Source: Proteiniphilum sp. X52 (GTDB taxonomy: Bacteria; Bacteroidota; Bacteroidia; Bacteroidales; Dysgonomonadaceae). Taken from it: a stretch of 64,000 nucleotides of DNA. Positions 27,004-36,646 of this stretch are shown piece by piece. How positions within the stretch are numbered: position 1 is the first letter of the stretch; each line of letters begins with the position of its first letter. The notes below the pieces were generated by a model. It saw only the letters and a program-made list of their open reading frames with translations, had not been told where the DNA came from and made no database searches. Where the stretch lies: positions 1-64,000 of the forward strand of contig NZ_RDSD01000001.1 of the NCBI RefSeq assembly GCF_003712195.1, read 5' to 3'. The translations under genes were made by a program, and so were the position numbers.

Positions 27004-28695
27004 ATGTACAGTAAAAAATTCTTTCCCGTGTTATCCATATTATTGCTTTGTGGTCCATTTATCAAAGCACAATATCCAAGGATTCCTGAGGAAGTACAGG
27101 CAGAAGCAAATCAGATGATGGAGGAGGCACGGCGTCAATCTGATGTAGCGTGGCAAAAGGCCTTACCCGTTATCGAAGAAGAAGCAAGGGCCGGGAGGCC
27201 TTATATTCCCTGGGCGGCGCGACCGTCCGATTTGCCGCAGGCCCATATTCCTGCGTTCCCCGGTGCTGAAGGGGGAGGCGCCTATAGTTTTGGAGGCCGG
27301 GGTGGAAAGGTGATCACGGTAACGAATCTGAACGACAGTGGTCCTGGTTCGCTCCGGGAAGCGTGCGAACAGGGAGGTGCGCGTATTGTTGTGTTCAATG
27401 TATCAGGTATCATCAAACTGAAATCCCCCATCATCGTGAGAGCTCCTTATATTACCATTGCGGGACAAACCGCGCCCGGTGACGGAATCTGCGTGGCAGG
27501 TGAGTCTTTCTGGATCAACACCCATGATGTGGTCATACGGCATATGCGTTTCCGCAGAGGAGAAACCTGGATAGGCCGTCGCGACGATGCGATAGGTGGA
27601 AATCCGGTCGGCAATATCATGCTGGACCATATTTCCGCCAGTTGGGGATTGGATGAAAACATGTCAATCTACAGGCATATGTGGAATGACAGTACCGGTA
27701 AAAGTGATCTAAAGTTGGGTGCCGTGAATATCACTATCCAGAATTCTATCTTCGCAGAAGCTCTTGACACATGGAATCACTCTTTTGGTGCCACGTTGGG
27801 AGGTGAAAACTGTTCTTTTATGCGAAACCTGTTTGCCAATAATACAGGACGTAATCCCTCTATCGGATGGAACGGGGTATTTAATTTTGTAAATAATGTG
27901 GTCTTTAACTGGATGCACCGCTCTGTAGACGGCGGGGATTATACTGCAAAATACAATATCATCAACAACTATTATAAGCCGGGACCAGTGACACCCACCA
28001 GAGGACCTGTCAGCCACAGGATATTGAAACCGGAATCGGGCCGGAGCCAATTATCGCGTAAAGTATATGGAATGGCTTTTGTGAATGGCAATGTAATGGA
28101 AGGCAACGAGAGAGTAACCAGGGATAACTGGGACGGAGGAGTGCAGGTCGAAAGCTTTCCGGATGCAGGAGACTATACAAATGAAATAAGAAGGAAGACT
28201 CCTTTCGCGATGCCTTCCATGACTATTCTGGATGCCTACGAAGCCTATGACTATGTACTTGAGAATGCCGGCGCCACACTTCCCAAACGGGATGCGGTGG
28301 ACGAAAGGATCTCAAGGGTGGTAAGAACAGGTGTCATTGAATATGCAGAGAACGTAAGTACCGATGATGTGCCGAAATTTGAACATCGCAGATTGCCGGA
28401 CGACTCCTATAAACTGGGTATCATCACCGATATAAGTCAGGTGGGTGGTTATCCTGAATATAAGGGTGAGCCTTATCAGGATTCAGACGGTGATGGCATG
28501 CCCGACTGGTGGGAAGTAAAGTACGGCTTGAACCCTAACGATCCGTCGGATACCAATGGCGATATCAATGGCGATGGGTATACCAATATCGAGAAATTCA
28601 TCAATGGTATTAATCCCGAAACAAAAATTGATTGGAGTAACCTTCAGTTCAATTATGATACGCTAAAGGAGAATGGACCCCTCCATCAAGAATAA
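27004..28695 (+). CDS. Pectate lyase, PL1 family, secreted
   Basis: 563 residues. The signal peptide ends at about 22. A charged N-terminal stretch is followed by the PL1 parallel beta-helix: FPGAEGGGAYSFGGRGG, VTNLNDSGPGSLREA, ITIAGQTAPGDG, VVIRHMRFRRGE, MLDHISASWGLDE and FMRNLFANNTGRNP. The C-terminal tail has Ca-binding repeats (DSDGDGMPDWWEVKYGLNP, DTNGDINGDGYTNIEKF). It cleaves polygalacturonan by beta-elimination, giving 4,5-unsaturated ends that the GH105 encoded downstream could remove. It is first in a short operon with its own promoter. Confidence 0.93.
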   Translation: MYSKKFFPVLSILLLCGPFIKAQYPRIPEEVQAEANQMMEEARRQSDVAWQKALPVIEEEARAGRPYIPWAARPSDLPQAHIPAFPGAEGGGAYSFGGRGGKVITVTNLNDSGPGSLREACEQGGARIVVFNVSGIIKLKSPIIVRAPYITIAGQTAPGDGICVAGESFWINTHDVVIRHMRFRRGETWIGRRDDAIGGNPVGNIMLDHISASWGLDENMSIYRHMWNDSTGKSDLKLGAVNITIQNSIFAEALDTWNHSFGATLGGENCSFMRNLFANNTGRNPSIGWNGVFNFVNNVVFNWMHRSVDGGDYTAKYNIINNYYKPGPVTPTRGPVSHRILKPESGRSQLSRKVYGMAFVNGNVMEGNERVTRDNWDGGVQVESFPDAGDYTNEIRRKTPFAMPSMTILDAYEAYDYVLENAGATLPKRDAVDERISRVVRTGVIEYAENVSTDDVPKFEHRRLPDDSYKLGIITDISQVGGYPEYKGEPYQDSDGDGMPDWWEVKYGLNPNDPSDTNGDINGDGYTNIEKFINGINPETKIDWSNLQFNYDTLKENGPLHQE

Positions 28696-28785
28696 AATAA
28701 CACAGAGCAACTGAAGGACTGTAAGCTGCCTTGCATTGTTGCTTGCTGCAGGTACAATAATGTGAAGGATAAACATTTTAAAATT

Positions 28786-29457
28786 ATGACACGATATATT
28801 TTCCTGATAGCATTTCTCCTTACCGGATTGATTTCGGTAAATGCGCAAAAAACCAAAACACCTGAGGATATAGAATATCTTGAGGTGTTGAGCAATAGGT
28901 CTGATAAAATATTGGATCAGTATGTTCATCTTCCTGAAGGAGAGATCAAAGAAAAAGTACGTGATCTAATGGTGAAACAATATTGGGATCTTAACAAGAT
29001 ACATGATCAGAAAGATCGGAAGATCAAAGAACTGAAACAGTCCGGATTATCGGGTGAAAGGTTGGAAAAAGAGAAAAGCAGGTTAGAAAACAAGGCTGAA
29101 AAAAAGCTGCTGAAATTACAGAAGAAGTATCTTAGTAATTTGTCGAAATATTTAAATAACCAGCAGATTGACGGGATCAAAGATGGAATGACCCTTGGTG
29201 CTTTCGACCATAACTACCGGGGGTTTACCGAGCTGATACCCACCCTGAAACAGGAAGAAAAAGAGTATATCTATAATCAACTGCTTGAGGCCAGGGATAA
29301 GGCTATGAATATGGGGTCGTCGGAAGACAAGCAGGCGGTTTTCAGGCAATATAAGGGCAAGATCAATAACTATCTGTCTCAGCAGGGATACGATCTCGAC
29401 CAGGAGCGTATTGAATGGAATAAGCGTATCGAAGAAGCCAAAAGAAATAAAATGTAA
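28786..29457 (+). CDS. DUF3826-type secreted protein
   Basis: About 223 residues from MTRYIFLIAFLLTG; a GTG at 28762 is an alternative start but would put polar residues before the signal peptide. The mature part is highly helical and charged, with coiled-coil potential (RKIKELKQSG, EKEKSRLENKAEKKLLKLQKK) and a TLGAFDHNYRGFTELIPTL motif typical of DUF3826 proteins found in pectin PULs. Function unknown. Its TAA stop shares a base with the next ATG (TAATG), implying translational coupling to the GH43-like gene. Confidence 0.75.
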   Translation: MTRYIFLIAFLLTGLISVNAQKTKTPEDIEYLEVLSNRSDKILDQYVHLPEGEIKEKVRDLMVKQYWDLNKIHDQKDRKIKELKQSGLSGERLEKEKSRLENKAEKKLLKLQKKYLSNLSKYLNNQQIDGIKDGMTLGAFDHNYRGFTELIPTLKQEEKEYIYNQLLEARDKAMNMGSSEDKQAVFRQYKGKINNYLSQQGYDLDQERIEWNKRIEEAKRNKM

Positions 29458-30371
29458 TGAAACATAAACTACTATTGTATTTTGTTGTTGTGATCTTTTC
29501 TGCATGCATCGCATCGCAGGATGGGAAAGAGGTTTTTCTGTTTACTTCATTTCATGAACCTGCTGATGAGGGACTCAGGTTTCTTTATAGTGAAGATGGA
29601 TATAATTGGGAAAGTATAGATGGAGTATGGCTGAAACCATCGTTGGGAAAGCATCAGTTAATGCGTGATCCTTCCATTGTGAAAGGTCCTGACAATTTGT
29701 ATCATCTGGTTTGGACTACCAGTTGGAAAGGGGATTTAGGATTTGGATATGCACAGTCCGAAGATTTGATCCATTGGTCTGAACCGAAGATGATCTCTGC
29801 CATGCAAGATACGACGACCGTCAATGTATGGGCACCTGAAATATTTTATGACGATGTGGATGATCAATATATAATTGTCTGGGCATCTTGTGTTCCCGGT
29901 AAATTTGAGAGAGGTATCGAGGATGAGGATAACAACCACAGGCTGTATTATCTGACCACAAAAGATTTTGAAACTTTTTCCGAAACCAAGCTTTTTCTGG
30001 ATCCGGGATTCAGCGTGATTGATGCGGTGGTCGTTAAAAGGGCTGAAAAGGATTATGTGTTAGTGTTAAAAGACAATACAAGACTTGAAAGAAACCTGAA
30101 AATCTCATTTGCGGAATCACCCGTTGGCCCTTATTCCGAGCCGTCTGAGCCGTTCACTGAGAAATTTGTAGAGGGCCCTACCGTGACAAAGGCTGGGGAG
30201 GAGTATCTGGTATATTTCGATATGTATCGTAAAAAAAAGTATGGGGCGATGAAAACAACTGATTTTATACATTTTGAGGATGTTACCGATAAAATGCATA
30301 TCCCGAACGGACATAAACATGGAACGATCATTAAAGTGCCCCTTTCGGTGGTCAATAAGCTAAAAAGTTGA
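29457..30371 (+). CDS. GH43-like glycoside hydrolase (five-bladed propeller)
   Basis: 304 residues with a lipoprotein-like signal (FSAC, Cys17). Propeller landmarks: LMRDPSIV (putative base Asp), APEIFYDD, FSVIDAVVV (pKa-modulating Asp) and FVEGPTVTK (acid Glu), which gives the Asp-Asp-Glu set of GH43-type enzymes. Probably an exo-acting arabinofuranosidase or galactosidase on pectin side chains; the subfamily is not determined. It overlaps the DUF3826 stop by one base and is followed by a terminator. Confidence 0.8.
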   Translation: MKHKLLLYFVVVIFSACIASQDGKEVFLFTSFHEPADEGLRFLYSEDGYNWESIDGVWLKPSLGKHQLMRDPSIVKGPDNLYHLVWTTSWKGDLGFGYAQSEDLIHWSEPKMISAMQDTTTVNVWAPEIFYDDVDDQYIIVWASCVPGKFERGIEDEDNNHRLYYLTTKDFETFSETKLFLDPGFSVIDAVVVKRAEKDYVLVLKDNTRLERNLKISFAESPVGPYSEPSEPFTEKFVEGPTVTKAGEEYLVYFDMYRKKKYGAMKTTDFIHFEDVTDKMHIPNGHKHGTIIKVPLSVVNKLKS

Positions 30372-30384
30372 TAAAACACACTTC

Positions 30385-30392
30385 TATATTTG
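30385..30392 (+). promoter_or_regulatory. -7 box (TATATTTG) before the 30.4 kb terminator
   Basis: Exact TAnnTTTG match. A transcript from it would meet the terminator hairpin at 30406 almost at once, so it may be an attenuated promoter for the downstream operon or a chance match. Confidence 0.3.
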
Positions 30393-30405
30393 CAGGAAGA
30401 AGAGG

Positions 30406-30438
30406 GCTGTCTCAAATAGTTTTTGAGATAGCTTTTTT
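30406..30438 (+). terminator. Intrinsic terminator of the pectate lyase operon
   Basis: GCTGTCTCAAA (30406-30416) pairs with TTTGAGATAGC (30422-30432), one G-T wobble and a 5-base loop, followed by six T. It lies 35 bases after the GH43-like stop. Confidence 0.85.
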
Positions 30439-30513
30439 ATTTCTATTATGAATACAATTTGAGTACAAAACAAACAGTTTTTCGTCTCATGTATGCATTA
30501 TTTTTTGATTTAT

Positions 30514-33500
30514 ATGAAGAATATCCTGCATATTTTAGTTTGTTGCGTGCTGTTTGCATCAGTTTCAATGATATCCGGTGCACAGGACAGAGTATATTAT
30601 AGCGGGCGGGAGCTTTCGAACCCGGTTTATCATGACGGACAGTTATCACCGGTTGTTGGGGTACACAACATTCAGGTAATGCGGGCAAACAGGGAGTATC
30701 CGGATGCTTCCAACGGGTATGGATGGACCTATAACCACCAACCCATGCTGGCTTATTGGAACGGAAAATTTTATTTAGAGTATCTGTCGGATGAAGTAGG
30801 TGAGCATATCCCCCCGTCACAGACATTTTTAATGACTTCGGAAGATGGATACAGATGGAGTGATCCGATGGTGTTATTCCCGAGATACAAAGTACCTGAC
30901 GGATTCACAAAACCCGGCAACCAGATGGTGGCAAAAGGGTTGGAAGCGATCATGCATCAAAGGGTCGGGTTCTATGTATCCAAGTCGGACCGTCTTATCG
31001 CCATGGGATACTATGGTATCGCGTTAGATGAAAAAGATGATCCCAACGATGGGAACGGGATCGGCAGAGTGGTCCGTGAAATTAAAAAAGACGGTTCTTT
31101 CGGTCCCATCTATTTTATCCGCTATAATCATCAGTTTAACGAAAAAAATACGGACTACCCCTATTTCGAGAGAAGCAAGGACAAAGAATTTGTGAAAGCG
31201 TGCAGGGAAATCCTGGAAAATCCGCTCTATATGATGCAATGGGTCGAAGAGTCGGACAGGGATGACCCGTTGATTCCGTTAAAGAAACAATATAAGGCTT
31301 TTTCCTATTATCATCTGCCTGACGGCAACGTGGTAGGTTTATGGAAACATGCATTGACTTCCATTAGTAAAGACGGCGGAAAAACCTGGCTGGAACCCGT
31401 CGAAAGGGCGAGAGGTTTTATCAACAGTAACGCCAAAATATGGGGGCAGCGGTTGAGTGACGGCACCTATGCCACTGTATATAATCCGGCGGAATTCAGG
31501 TGGCCCCTGGCTATTTCTACCAGTACTGACGGGATAGAATACACTACGCTGAACCTTGTACATGGTGAGATCACCCCGATGAGATATGGTGGAAACTATA
31601 AGTCCTACGGGCCGCAATATGTCCGGGGGATACAGGAAGGCAACGGTGTCCCGCCCGATGGGGATCTTTGGGTAACCTACAGCATGAACAAAGAGGATAT
31701 GTGGGTGGCCAGAGTGCCTGTACCTGTAAAAACGGATGCTACCGCCCATGCGAACGATGACCTGGATACCAAAGAAAAGTTATCCGATCTGACAGAGTGG
31801 AATATCTATTCTCCGCTATGGGCACCGGTTTCACTGCAGAAAAAAGAGGGGCATACCTGGCTTGCGCTGGAAGATAAAGATCCGTTTGATTATGCGAAGA
31901 TCGAAAGGAAAATTCCTAAAACCGGGGAATTAAGCGTTTCGTTCAAAGTGATGGCCGCACAAGTGGCCAACGGCACTTTGCAGATTGAATTCATGGATGA
32001 GAACGGTATTGCCTGTTCCCGCCTTGAACTGACACCGGAAGGCGTTTTCAGGGTAAAAGGGGGAGCCCGTTTCTCCAACATGATGCAATATGAGTCTGAC
32101 AGGGAATATACGGTGAGGGCAGATTTATCGGCATCCAATAATGAAATAGTGGTCTATGTGAATGAAAAGAGGGTAGGTGTCAGGAGATTTTTTGCACCGG
32201 TTCATTCCATCGAAAGAATCGTGTTCAGGACTGGCGAATTACGCCAGCATCCGACACCTGAGACCCCGGCGGATAACTATGACGACCTGCCCGATGCGGG
32301 AGAGCAAGATCCGTTGTCTGCGTTTTATATCAGGAACCTTCGTACGTCCGATATAAGTGGTTATCAGGAAGGCATGATCCTTCGTTACGATCATTTCAGG
32401 CACTATGCGGACTACTTCAACCGGATGGAAGAGGAGAATATTGTTCAGGCTATTCCAAACAGTGAATCGAGTGAATGGATGAGAAAAAATATACCGCTGT
32501 TTGAATGTCCTCAGGAGAATTTTGAAGAGATGTACTACTATCGCTGGTGGTCCTTGAGAAAACATATCAAAGAGACTCCCATAGGGTACGTCATGACCGA
32601 GTTTCTGGTAAACAGGTCGTATGCCGATAAATACAATATGATTGCCTGTGCTTTTGGTCATCACATCTATGAGTCGCGATGGCTTCGCGATCCGCAATAT
32701 CTTGACCAGTATATCCACGCCTGGTATAGAGGAAATGAAGGAAAGCCGATGGAGAGATTCGGTAATTTCAGTTCGTGGGCGGCAGACGCCCTCTATAACC
32801 GTTATCTGGTAGACAAGGATAGCGTATTCCTGCTTGACCTGTTACCCGATCTGGAAAATGAATACCGCAGGTGGGAGACAACTCACCGGTTACCGAATAA
32901 CCTCTACTGGCAGGGAGATGTACAGGATGGGATGGAGGAGTCGATCAGTGGCGGAAGACGCAAAAAATATGCCCGCCCCACCATCAATAGCTATATGTAC
33001 GGAAATGCGGATGCTCTCTCGAAGATCACTCTGTTGGCCGGTGAGAAAGAAAAATCCCGGGAATACCAATTGAAAAGGGATACGATAAAAAATCTGGTGG
33101 ATCAGGTACTCTGGAACGAAGAGCATCAGTTTTTTGAAACACACAGAGGGGATTCTCTGGCCAATGTAAGGGAAGCGATCGGCTATATCCCCTGGTATTT
33201 TAATTTGCCGGATGAGGGGAAATATGATGTAGCCTGGGAACAACTTACAGATGAAGAGGGTTTCCTGGCCCCATACGGGTTGACAACAGCCGAACGGCGT
33301 CACCCGCTTTTCCGTAAAGCAGGATGCTGTAATTGTGAATGGGACGGAGCAATCTGGCCGTTTGCGACCAGCCAGACCATGACGGCGATGGCCAATTTCA
33401 TGAATAACTATTCCCAGACCACCGTGAACGACAGTATCTATTATCGTTTGATGGAACTGTACGTGGAATCACAATATCACAGGGGACGACCCTACATAGG

Positions 33501-33840
33501 TGAATATCAGGATGAAGTGACAGGCTATTGGTTGAAAGGGGATCAGGAGAGGAGCAAATATTACAATCATTCCACCTTTAATGATCTGTTGATTACCGGA
33601 TTGATCGGGCTTCGTCCCCAGGAAGACAATACCCTTGTTGTAAATCCCCTGTTGCCGGCAGATAAATGGGATTGGTTCTGTCTGGATAATCTGCCATACC
33701 ACGGTAGGAGTATTACGATCCTATGGGATAAAAACGGAGACCGCTATCATCAGGGAAAAGGTTTCAGGATTTTTGTGGATGGAAAAGAAGCGGGAAGATC
33801 GGATCAATTGGAAAAAATAGTTTGTCAGGATGTTTTGTAG
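30514..33840 (+). CDS. Large secreted enzyme: sialidase-like propeller plus (alpha/alpha)6 glycosidase domain
   Basis: About 1108 residues starting at MKNILHILVCC (an in-frame ATG at 30493 is less signal-like). Residues about 30-410 form a sialidase/BNR-type beta-propeller (YNHQPMLAYWNGKFYLEYLS, TSEDGYRWSDP, SISKDGGKTW). About 430-615 is a beta-sandwich resembling a concanavalin-like module (FDYAKIERKIPKTGELSVSF). About 640-1030 resembles an MGH1-type (alpha/alpha)6 glycosidase (NFSSWAADALYNRYL, NLYWQGDVQDGMEESISGG, CNCEWDGAIWPFATSQTMTA). The DGMEESISGG and WDGAIWPF regions hold likely acidic catalytic residues. Position in the cluster suggests action on a rhamnogalacturonan side chain; substrate unknown. 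The next gene follows with almost no gap. Confidence 0.75.
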   Translation: MKNILHILVCCVLFASVSMISGAQDRVYYSGRELSNPVYHDGQLSPVVGVHNIQVMRANREYPDASNGYGWTYNHQPMLAYWNGKFYLEYLSDEVGEHIPPSQTFLMTSEDGYRWSDPMVLFPRYKVPDGFTKPGNQMVAKGLEAIMHQRVGFYVSKSDRLIAMGYYGIALDEKDDPNDGNGIGRVVREIKKDGSFGPIYFIRYNHQFNEKNTDYPYFERSKDKEFVKACREILENPLYMMQWVEESDRDDPLIPLKKQYKAFSYYHLPDGNVVGLWKHALTSISKDGGKTWLEPVERARGFINSNAKIWGQRLSDGTYATVYNPAEFRWPLAISTSTDGIEYTTLNLVHGEITPMRYGGNYKSYGPQYVRGIQEGNGVPPDGDLWVTYSMNKEDMWVARVPVPVKTDATAHANDDLDTKEKLSDLTEWNIYSPLWAPVSLQKKEGHTWLALEDKDPFDYAKIERKIPKTGELSVSFKVMAAQVANGTLQIEFMDENGIACSRLELTPEGVFRVKGGARFSNMMQYESDREYTVRADLSASNNEIVVYVNEKRVGVRRFFAPVHSIERIVFRTGELRQHPTPETPADNYDDLPDAGEQDPLSAFYIRNLRTSDISGYQEGMILRYDHFRHYADYFNRMEEENIVQAIPNSESSEWMRKNIPLFECPQENFEEMYYYRWWSLRKHIKETPIGYVMTEFLVNRSYADKYNMIACAFGHHIYESRWLRDPQYLDQYIHAWYRGNEGKPMERFGNFSSWAADALYNRYLVDKDSVFLLDLLPDLENEYRRWETTHRLPNNLYWQGDVQDGMEESISGGRRKKYARPTINSYMYGNADALSKITLLAGEKEKSREYQLKRDTIKNLVDQVLWNEEHQFFETHRGDSLANVREAIGYIPWYFNLPDEGKYDVAWEQLTDEEGFLAPYGLTTAERRHPLFRKAGCCNCEWDGAIWPFATSQTMTAMANFMNNYSQTTVNDSIYYRLMELYVESQYHRGRPYIGEYQDEVTGYWLKGDQERSKYYNHSTFNDLLITGLIGLRPQEDNTLVVNPLLPADKWDWFCLDNLPYHGRSITILWDKNGDRYHQGKGFRIFVDGKEAGRSDQLEKIVCQDVL

Positions 33841-33841
33841 T

Positions 33842-36547
33842 ATGAAGGGTAAAATATCATTGCTGTGTATCTGGATTCTCTGTTTGAGTGTAAGACAAGC
33901 CGGGGCTTTTGAAGTGGTTCGTCTTACATGCGACAGGATGGAATCACCCGTCACGGTCAGTTCAACCCACCCCCGGTTCGGTTGGCAGATCACTTCCGAA
34001 GAGAATGGTACTTATCAGAGCGCTTATGAGATTGAAGTATATGAACTGGTCGATGGTAACGAGAAGCTATTCTGGAGTACCGGAAAAACGATCTCATCAA
34101 ACAGCCGCTATGTCGCTTATGACGGTAACAGGGTACTGGAACCGATGAAAAAATATCTCTGGCGGGTAAAAGTATGGAATGAGAAAAACCAGCCGTCGGA
34201 ATGGAGTGAGAAAAATTCTTTTCGCATGGCGCCGGCTTCAGCGTTCCTGAACGCCGAATGGATCGGGTCTGTCTCTCATCAGGATGCCAGACTTCCGAAA
34301 GGGAGGAATTTTCACTCAACAGTCATGGGGAGGCCGGAGAACAGATCCCTTTGGGAGCAGGTCAATCCCTTATCCAATAAGAGCATATACCTGCGGCAGA
34401 CTTTTGAATCCGGCAAAACAGTCGAAGAGGCTATGGCGTATGTCTGCGGACTGGGGTTGTATGAATTTTCATTGAACGGAGAAAAGATAGGTGAAAGCGA
34501 ATTAGCACCTCTTGTAAGCGATTATGATAAAACAGTGTATTACAACGCCTACGATGTAACCGGATATTTGAAAGAGGGAGCAAATGCGATCGGTATATTA
34601 TTGGGGAACGGATTTTATAATGTGCAAGGGGGAAGATACCGGAAACTATTGGTGAGCTTCGGACCACCGACGCTTTTTTTCAAGATGATCATCACTTATT
34701 CCGATGGAACAACCCGGGAGGTGCAGTCGGACGAAAACTGGAAATACGACTATAGCCCCATCACCTTCAACTGTATTTACGGAGGGGAGGATTATGATGC
34801 CACGAGGGAACAGCCGGGATGGAATACGGCTGCATTCAATGATGAAGAATGGAACCCTGTTATTGTCCAGGACGCGCCGAGAGGAAAGTTGAGGGCACAG
34901 CAGGCCACTCCTGTAAAGATCATGGAGCGTTTTGGCGTGAAGGAGACCAATAAAATTTCCGACCATCGTTATGTGATGGATATGGGACAGAACCTGTCCG
35001 GTTTCCCGGAAATAGTGGTGAACGGACAAAAGGGCGATACCATCCGGCTGACTGTCGGAGAATCGTTGAATGAGGACGGAACAGTAAGCCAGAAACAAAC
35101 CGGAAGTAAGCATTACTATGAATATGTACTGCGGGGAGAGGGAGATGAATATTGGCGTCCCCGTTTCTCCTATTACGGATTCAGGTATATCCAGGCTGAT
35201 CTGGCGTCTAAAGAACAACAAACCTCTGCCGGTTTACCGAGACTCAAAGAGATTAACTCCTGCTTTATCTATAATTCGGCAGAAAAAATATCTACATTTG
35301 AAAGTTCAAACAGCATCTTCAATAATGCACACAGGATAATCGGCAATGCCGTAAGAAGTAACATGCAGGCTGTGTTTACCGATTGTCCCCACAGGGAGAA
35401 ATTAGGTTGGCTGGAGCAGGTTCATTTGAACGGACCGGGCCTCTACTATAATTACAACCTGAGAACATTCATCCCCAAGGTGATGCAGGATATCAGGGAT
35501 GCCCAGCTACCTACGGGGCTGGTTCCCAGTATTGCACCCGAATTTGTGGTGTTTGACGGAGGTTTCAGGGATTCGCCCGAATGGGGAAGTGCGTCGGTCA
35601 TATTGCCCTGGATGTATTATCTCTATTATGGCGATGATTCTTTGATTGATAATTACTACGATGTAATGAAGAACTATGTGGATTATCTCTCTTCCACCGC
35701 TTCCGGACATATTGTATCGCATGGCCTGGGTGATTGGTACGATTATCATGGCGAAAAAGCCGGATTTTCGAAAAATACGCCCGTCCCGTTGGTGGCGACG
35801 GCTCACTATTACTGGGATCTTACCCTGCTCAGCAAGGCGGCGGTAATGGTAGGGAAAAATGCGGATGCGACATACTATCATGAATTGTCGGCATCCGTCA
35901 AAGAGGGCTTCAACAGGATGTTCTTCGATGAAAAAACAGGCCAGTACGGAACCGGAAGCCAGGCATCGAATGCGATACCCCTTTTCTTTGATATGGTAGA
36001 CAGGCAAAACAGAGACCGGGTGCTGGCAAACCTGGTAAAAGATATCCGGAAACAGGGAAACCGGTTAACAACCGGTGATGTGGGGAACCGTTACCTGTTC
36101 CAGACATTGGCACAGAATGATCTGAATGAGTTGATGTACATCATGAATAATCACGAAGACGTACCGGGTTACGGATTTCAGGTGAAGTTCGGAGCTACCA
36201 CCCTTACCGAGCAATGGGATCCACGACAGGGTACTTCATGGAATCATTTTATGATGGGACAGATCGATGAATGGTTCTTTGCCTGGCTTGCAGGGATCCA
36301 ACCCGATACCGATTTTCCCGGATATGAACGGTTCATCGTGCATCCGCAGGTGGTAGGTGACCTGACATCTGTTTCGGCATCTACTGAAACGCTCTATGGA
36401 AAGATCAGCGTCGACTGGAAAATAGAAAACAACACATTCCAATTGAACGTAGAGGTGCCTGTGAATACCCGGGCCAGAATAATCCTTCCTGACAAACAAT
36501 CGCATGATGCGGGAAGCGGAAAATATAGTTATTCTGTAAAACTGTAA
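33842..36547 (+). CDS. GH78 alpha-L-rhamnosidase, secreted
   Basis: About 901 residues from MKGKISLL; an ATG at 33830 overlaps the previous gene. The GH78 architecture is complete: a beta-sandwich N-domain (VVRLTCDRMESPV, RFGWQITS), a galactose-binding-like domain (YVCGLGLYEFSLNGEKIGE), and the (alpha/alpha)6 catalytic domain with FTDCPHREKLGWLEQ, LGDWYDYHG and TTLTEQWD carrying the acidic residues. It removes terminal alpha-L-rhamnose. It starts one base after the upstream stop, so it is in the same operon. Confidence 0.94.
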   Translation: MKGKISLLCIWILCLSVRQAGAFEVVRLTCDRMESPVTVSSTHPRFGWQITSEENGTYQSAYEIEVYELVDGNEKLFWSTGKTISSNSRYVAYDGNRVLEPMKKYLWRVKVWNEKNQPSEWSEKNSFRMAPASAFLNAEWIGSVSHQDARLPKGRNFHSTVMGRPENRSLWEQVNPLSNKSIYLRQTFESGKTVEEAMAYVCGLGLYEFSLNGEKIGESELAPLVSDYDKTVYYNAYDVTGYLKEGANAIGILLGNGFYNVQGGRYRKLLVSFGPPTLFFKMIITYSDGTTREVQSDENWKYDYSPITFNCIYGGEDYDATREQPGWNTAAFNDEEWNPVIVQDAPRGKLRAQQATPVKIMERFGVKETNKISDHRYVMDMGQNLSGFPEIVVNGQKGDTIRLTVGESLNEDGTVSQKQTGSKHYYEYVLRGEGDEYWRPRFSYYGFRYIQADLASKEQQTSAGLPRLKEINSCFIYNSAEKISTFESSNSIFNNAHRIIGNAVRSNMQAVFTDCPHREKLGWLEQVHLNGPGLYYNYNLRTFIPKVMQDIRDAQLPTGLVPSIAPEFVVFDGGFRDSPEWGSASVILPWMYYLYYGDDSLIDNYYDVMKNYVDYLSSTASGHIVSHGLGDWYDYHGEKAGFSKNTPVPLVATAHYYWDLTLLSKAAVMVGKNADATYYHELSASVKEGFNRMFFDEKTGQYGTGSQASNAIPLFFDMVDRQNRDRVLANLVKDIRKQGNRLTTGDVGNRYLFQTLAQNDLNELMYIMNNHEDVPGYGFQVKFGATTLTEQWDPRQGTSWNHFMMGQIDEWFFAWLAGIQPDTDFPGYERFIVHPQVVGDLTSVSASTETLYGKISVDWKIENNTFQLNVEVPVNTRARIILPDKQSHDAGSGKYSYSVKL

Positions 36548-36646
36548 TCCTAATCTTTATGGTTTCATCTGCAAATCGCTAAATCAATAAATCGGAAAAT
36601 TGTCTTATGTCCTGGTTCTTGTGTCTTGTGTCTAAATTGTAATCAT
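36548..36646. repeat. Gap with degenerate 7-8 base periodic repeats
   Basis: Successive units ATTGTCT, TATGTCC, TGGTTCT, TGTGTCT, TGTGTCT (36599-36633) have a 7-base period, preceded by AAATCGCT, AAATCAAT, AAATCGGA with an 8-base period. No gene. TGTAATCA lies at 36638-36645, immediately before the next ATG. Confidence 0.55.
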
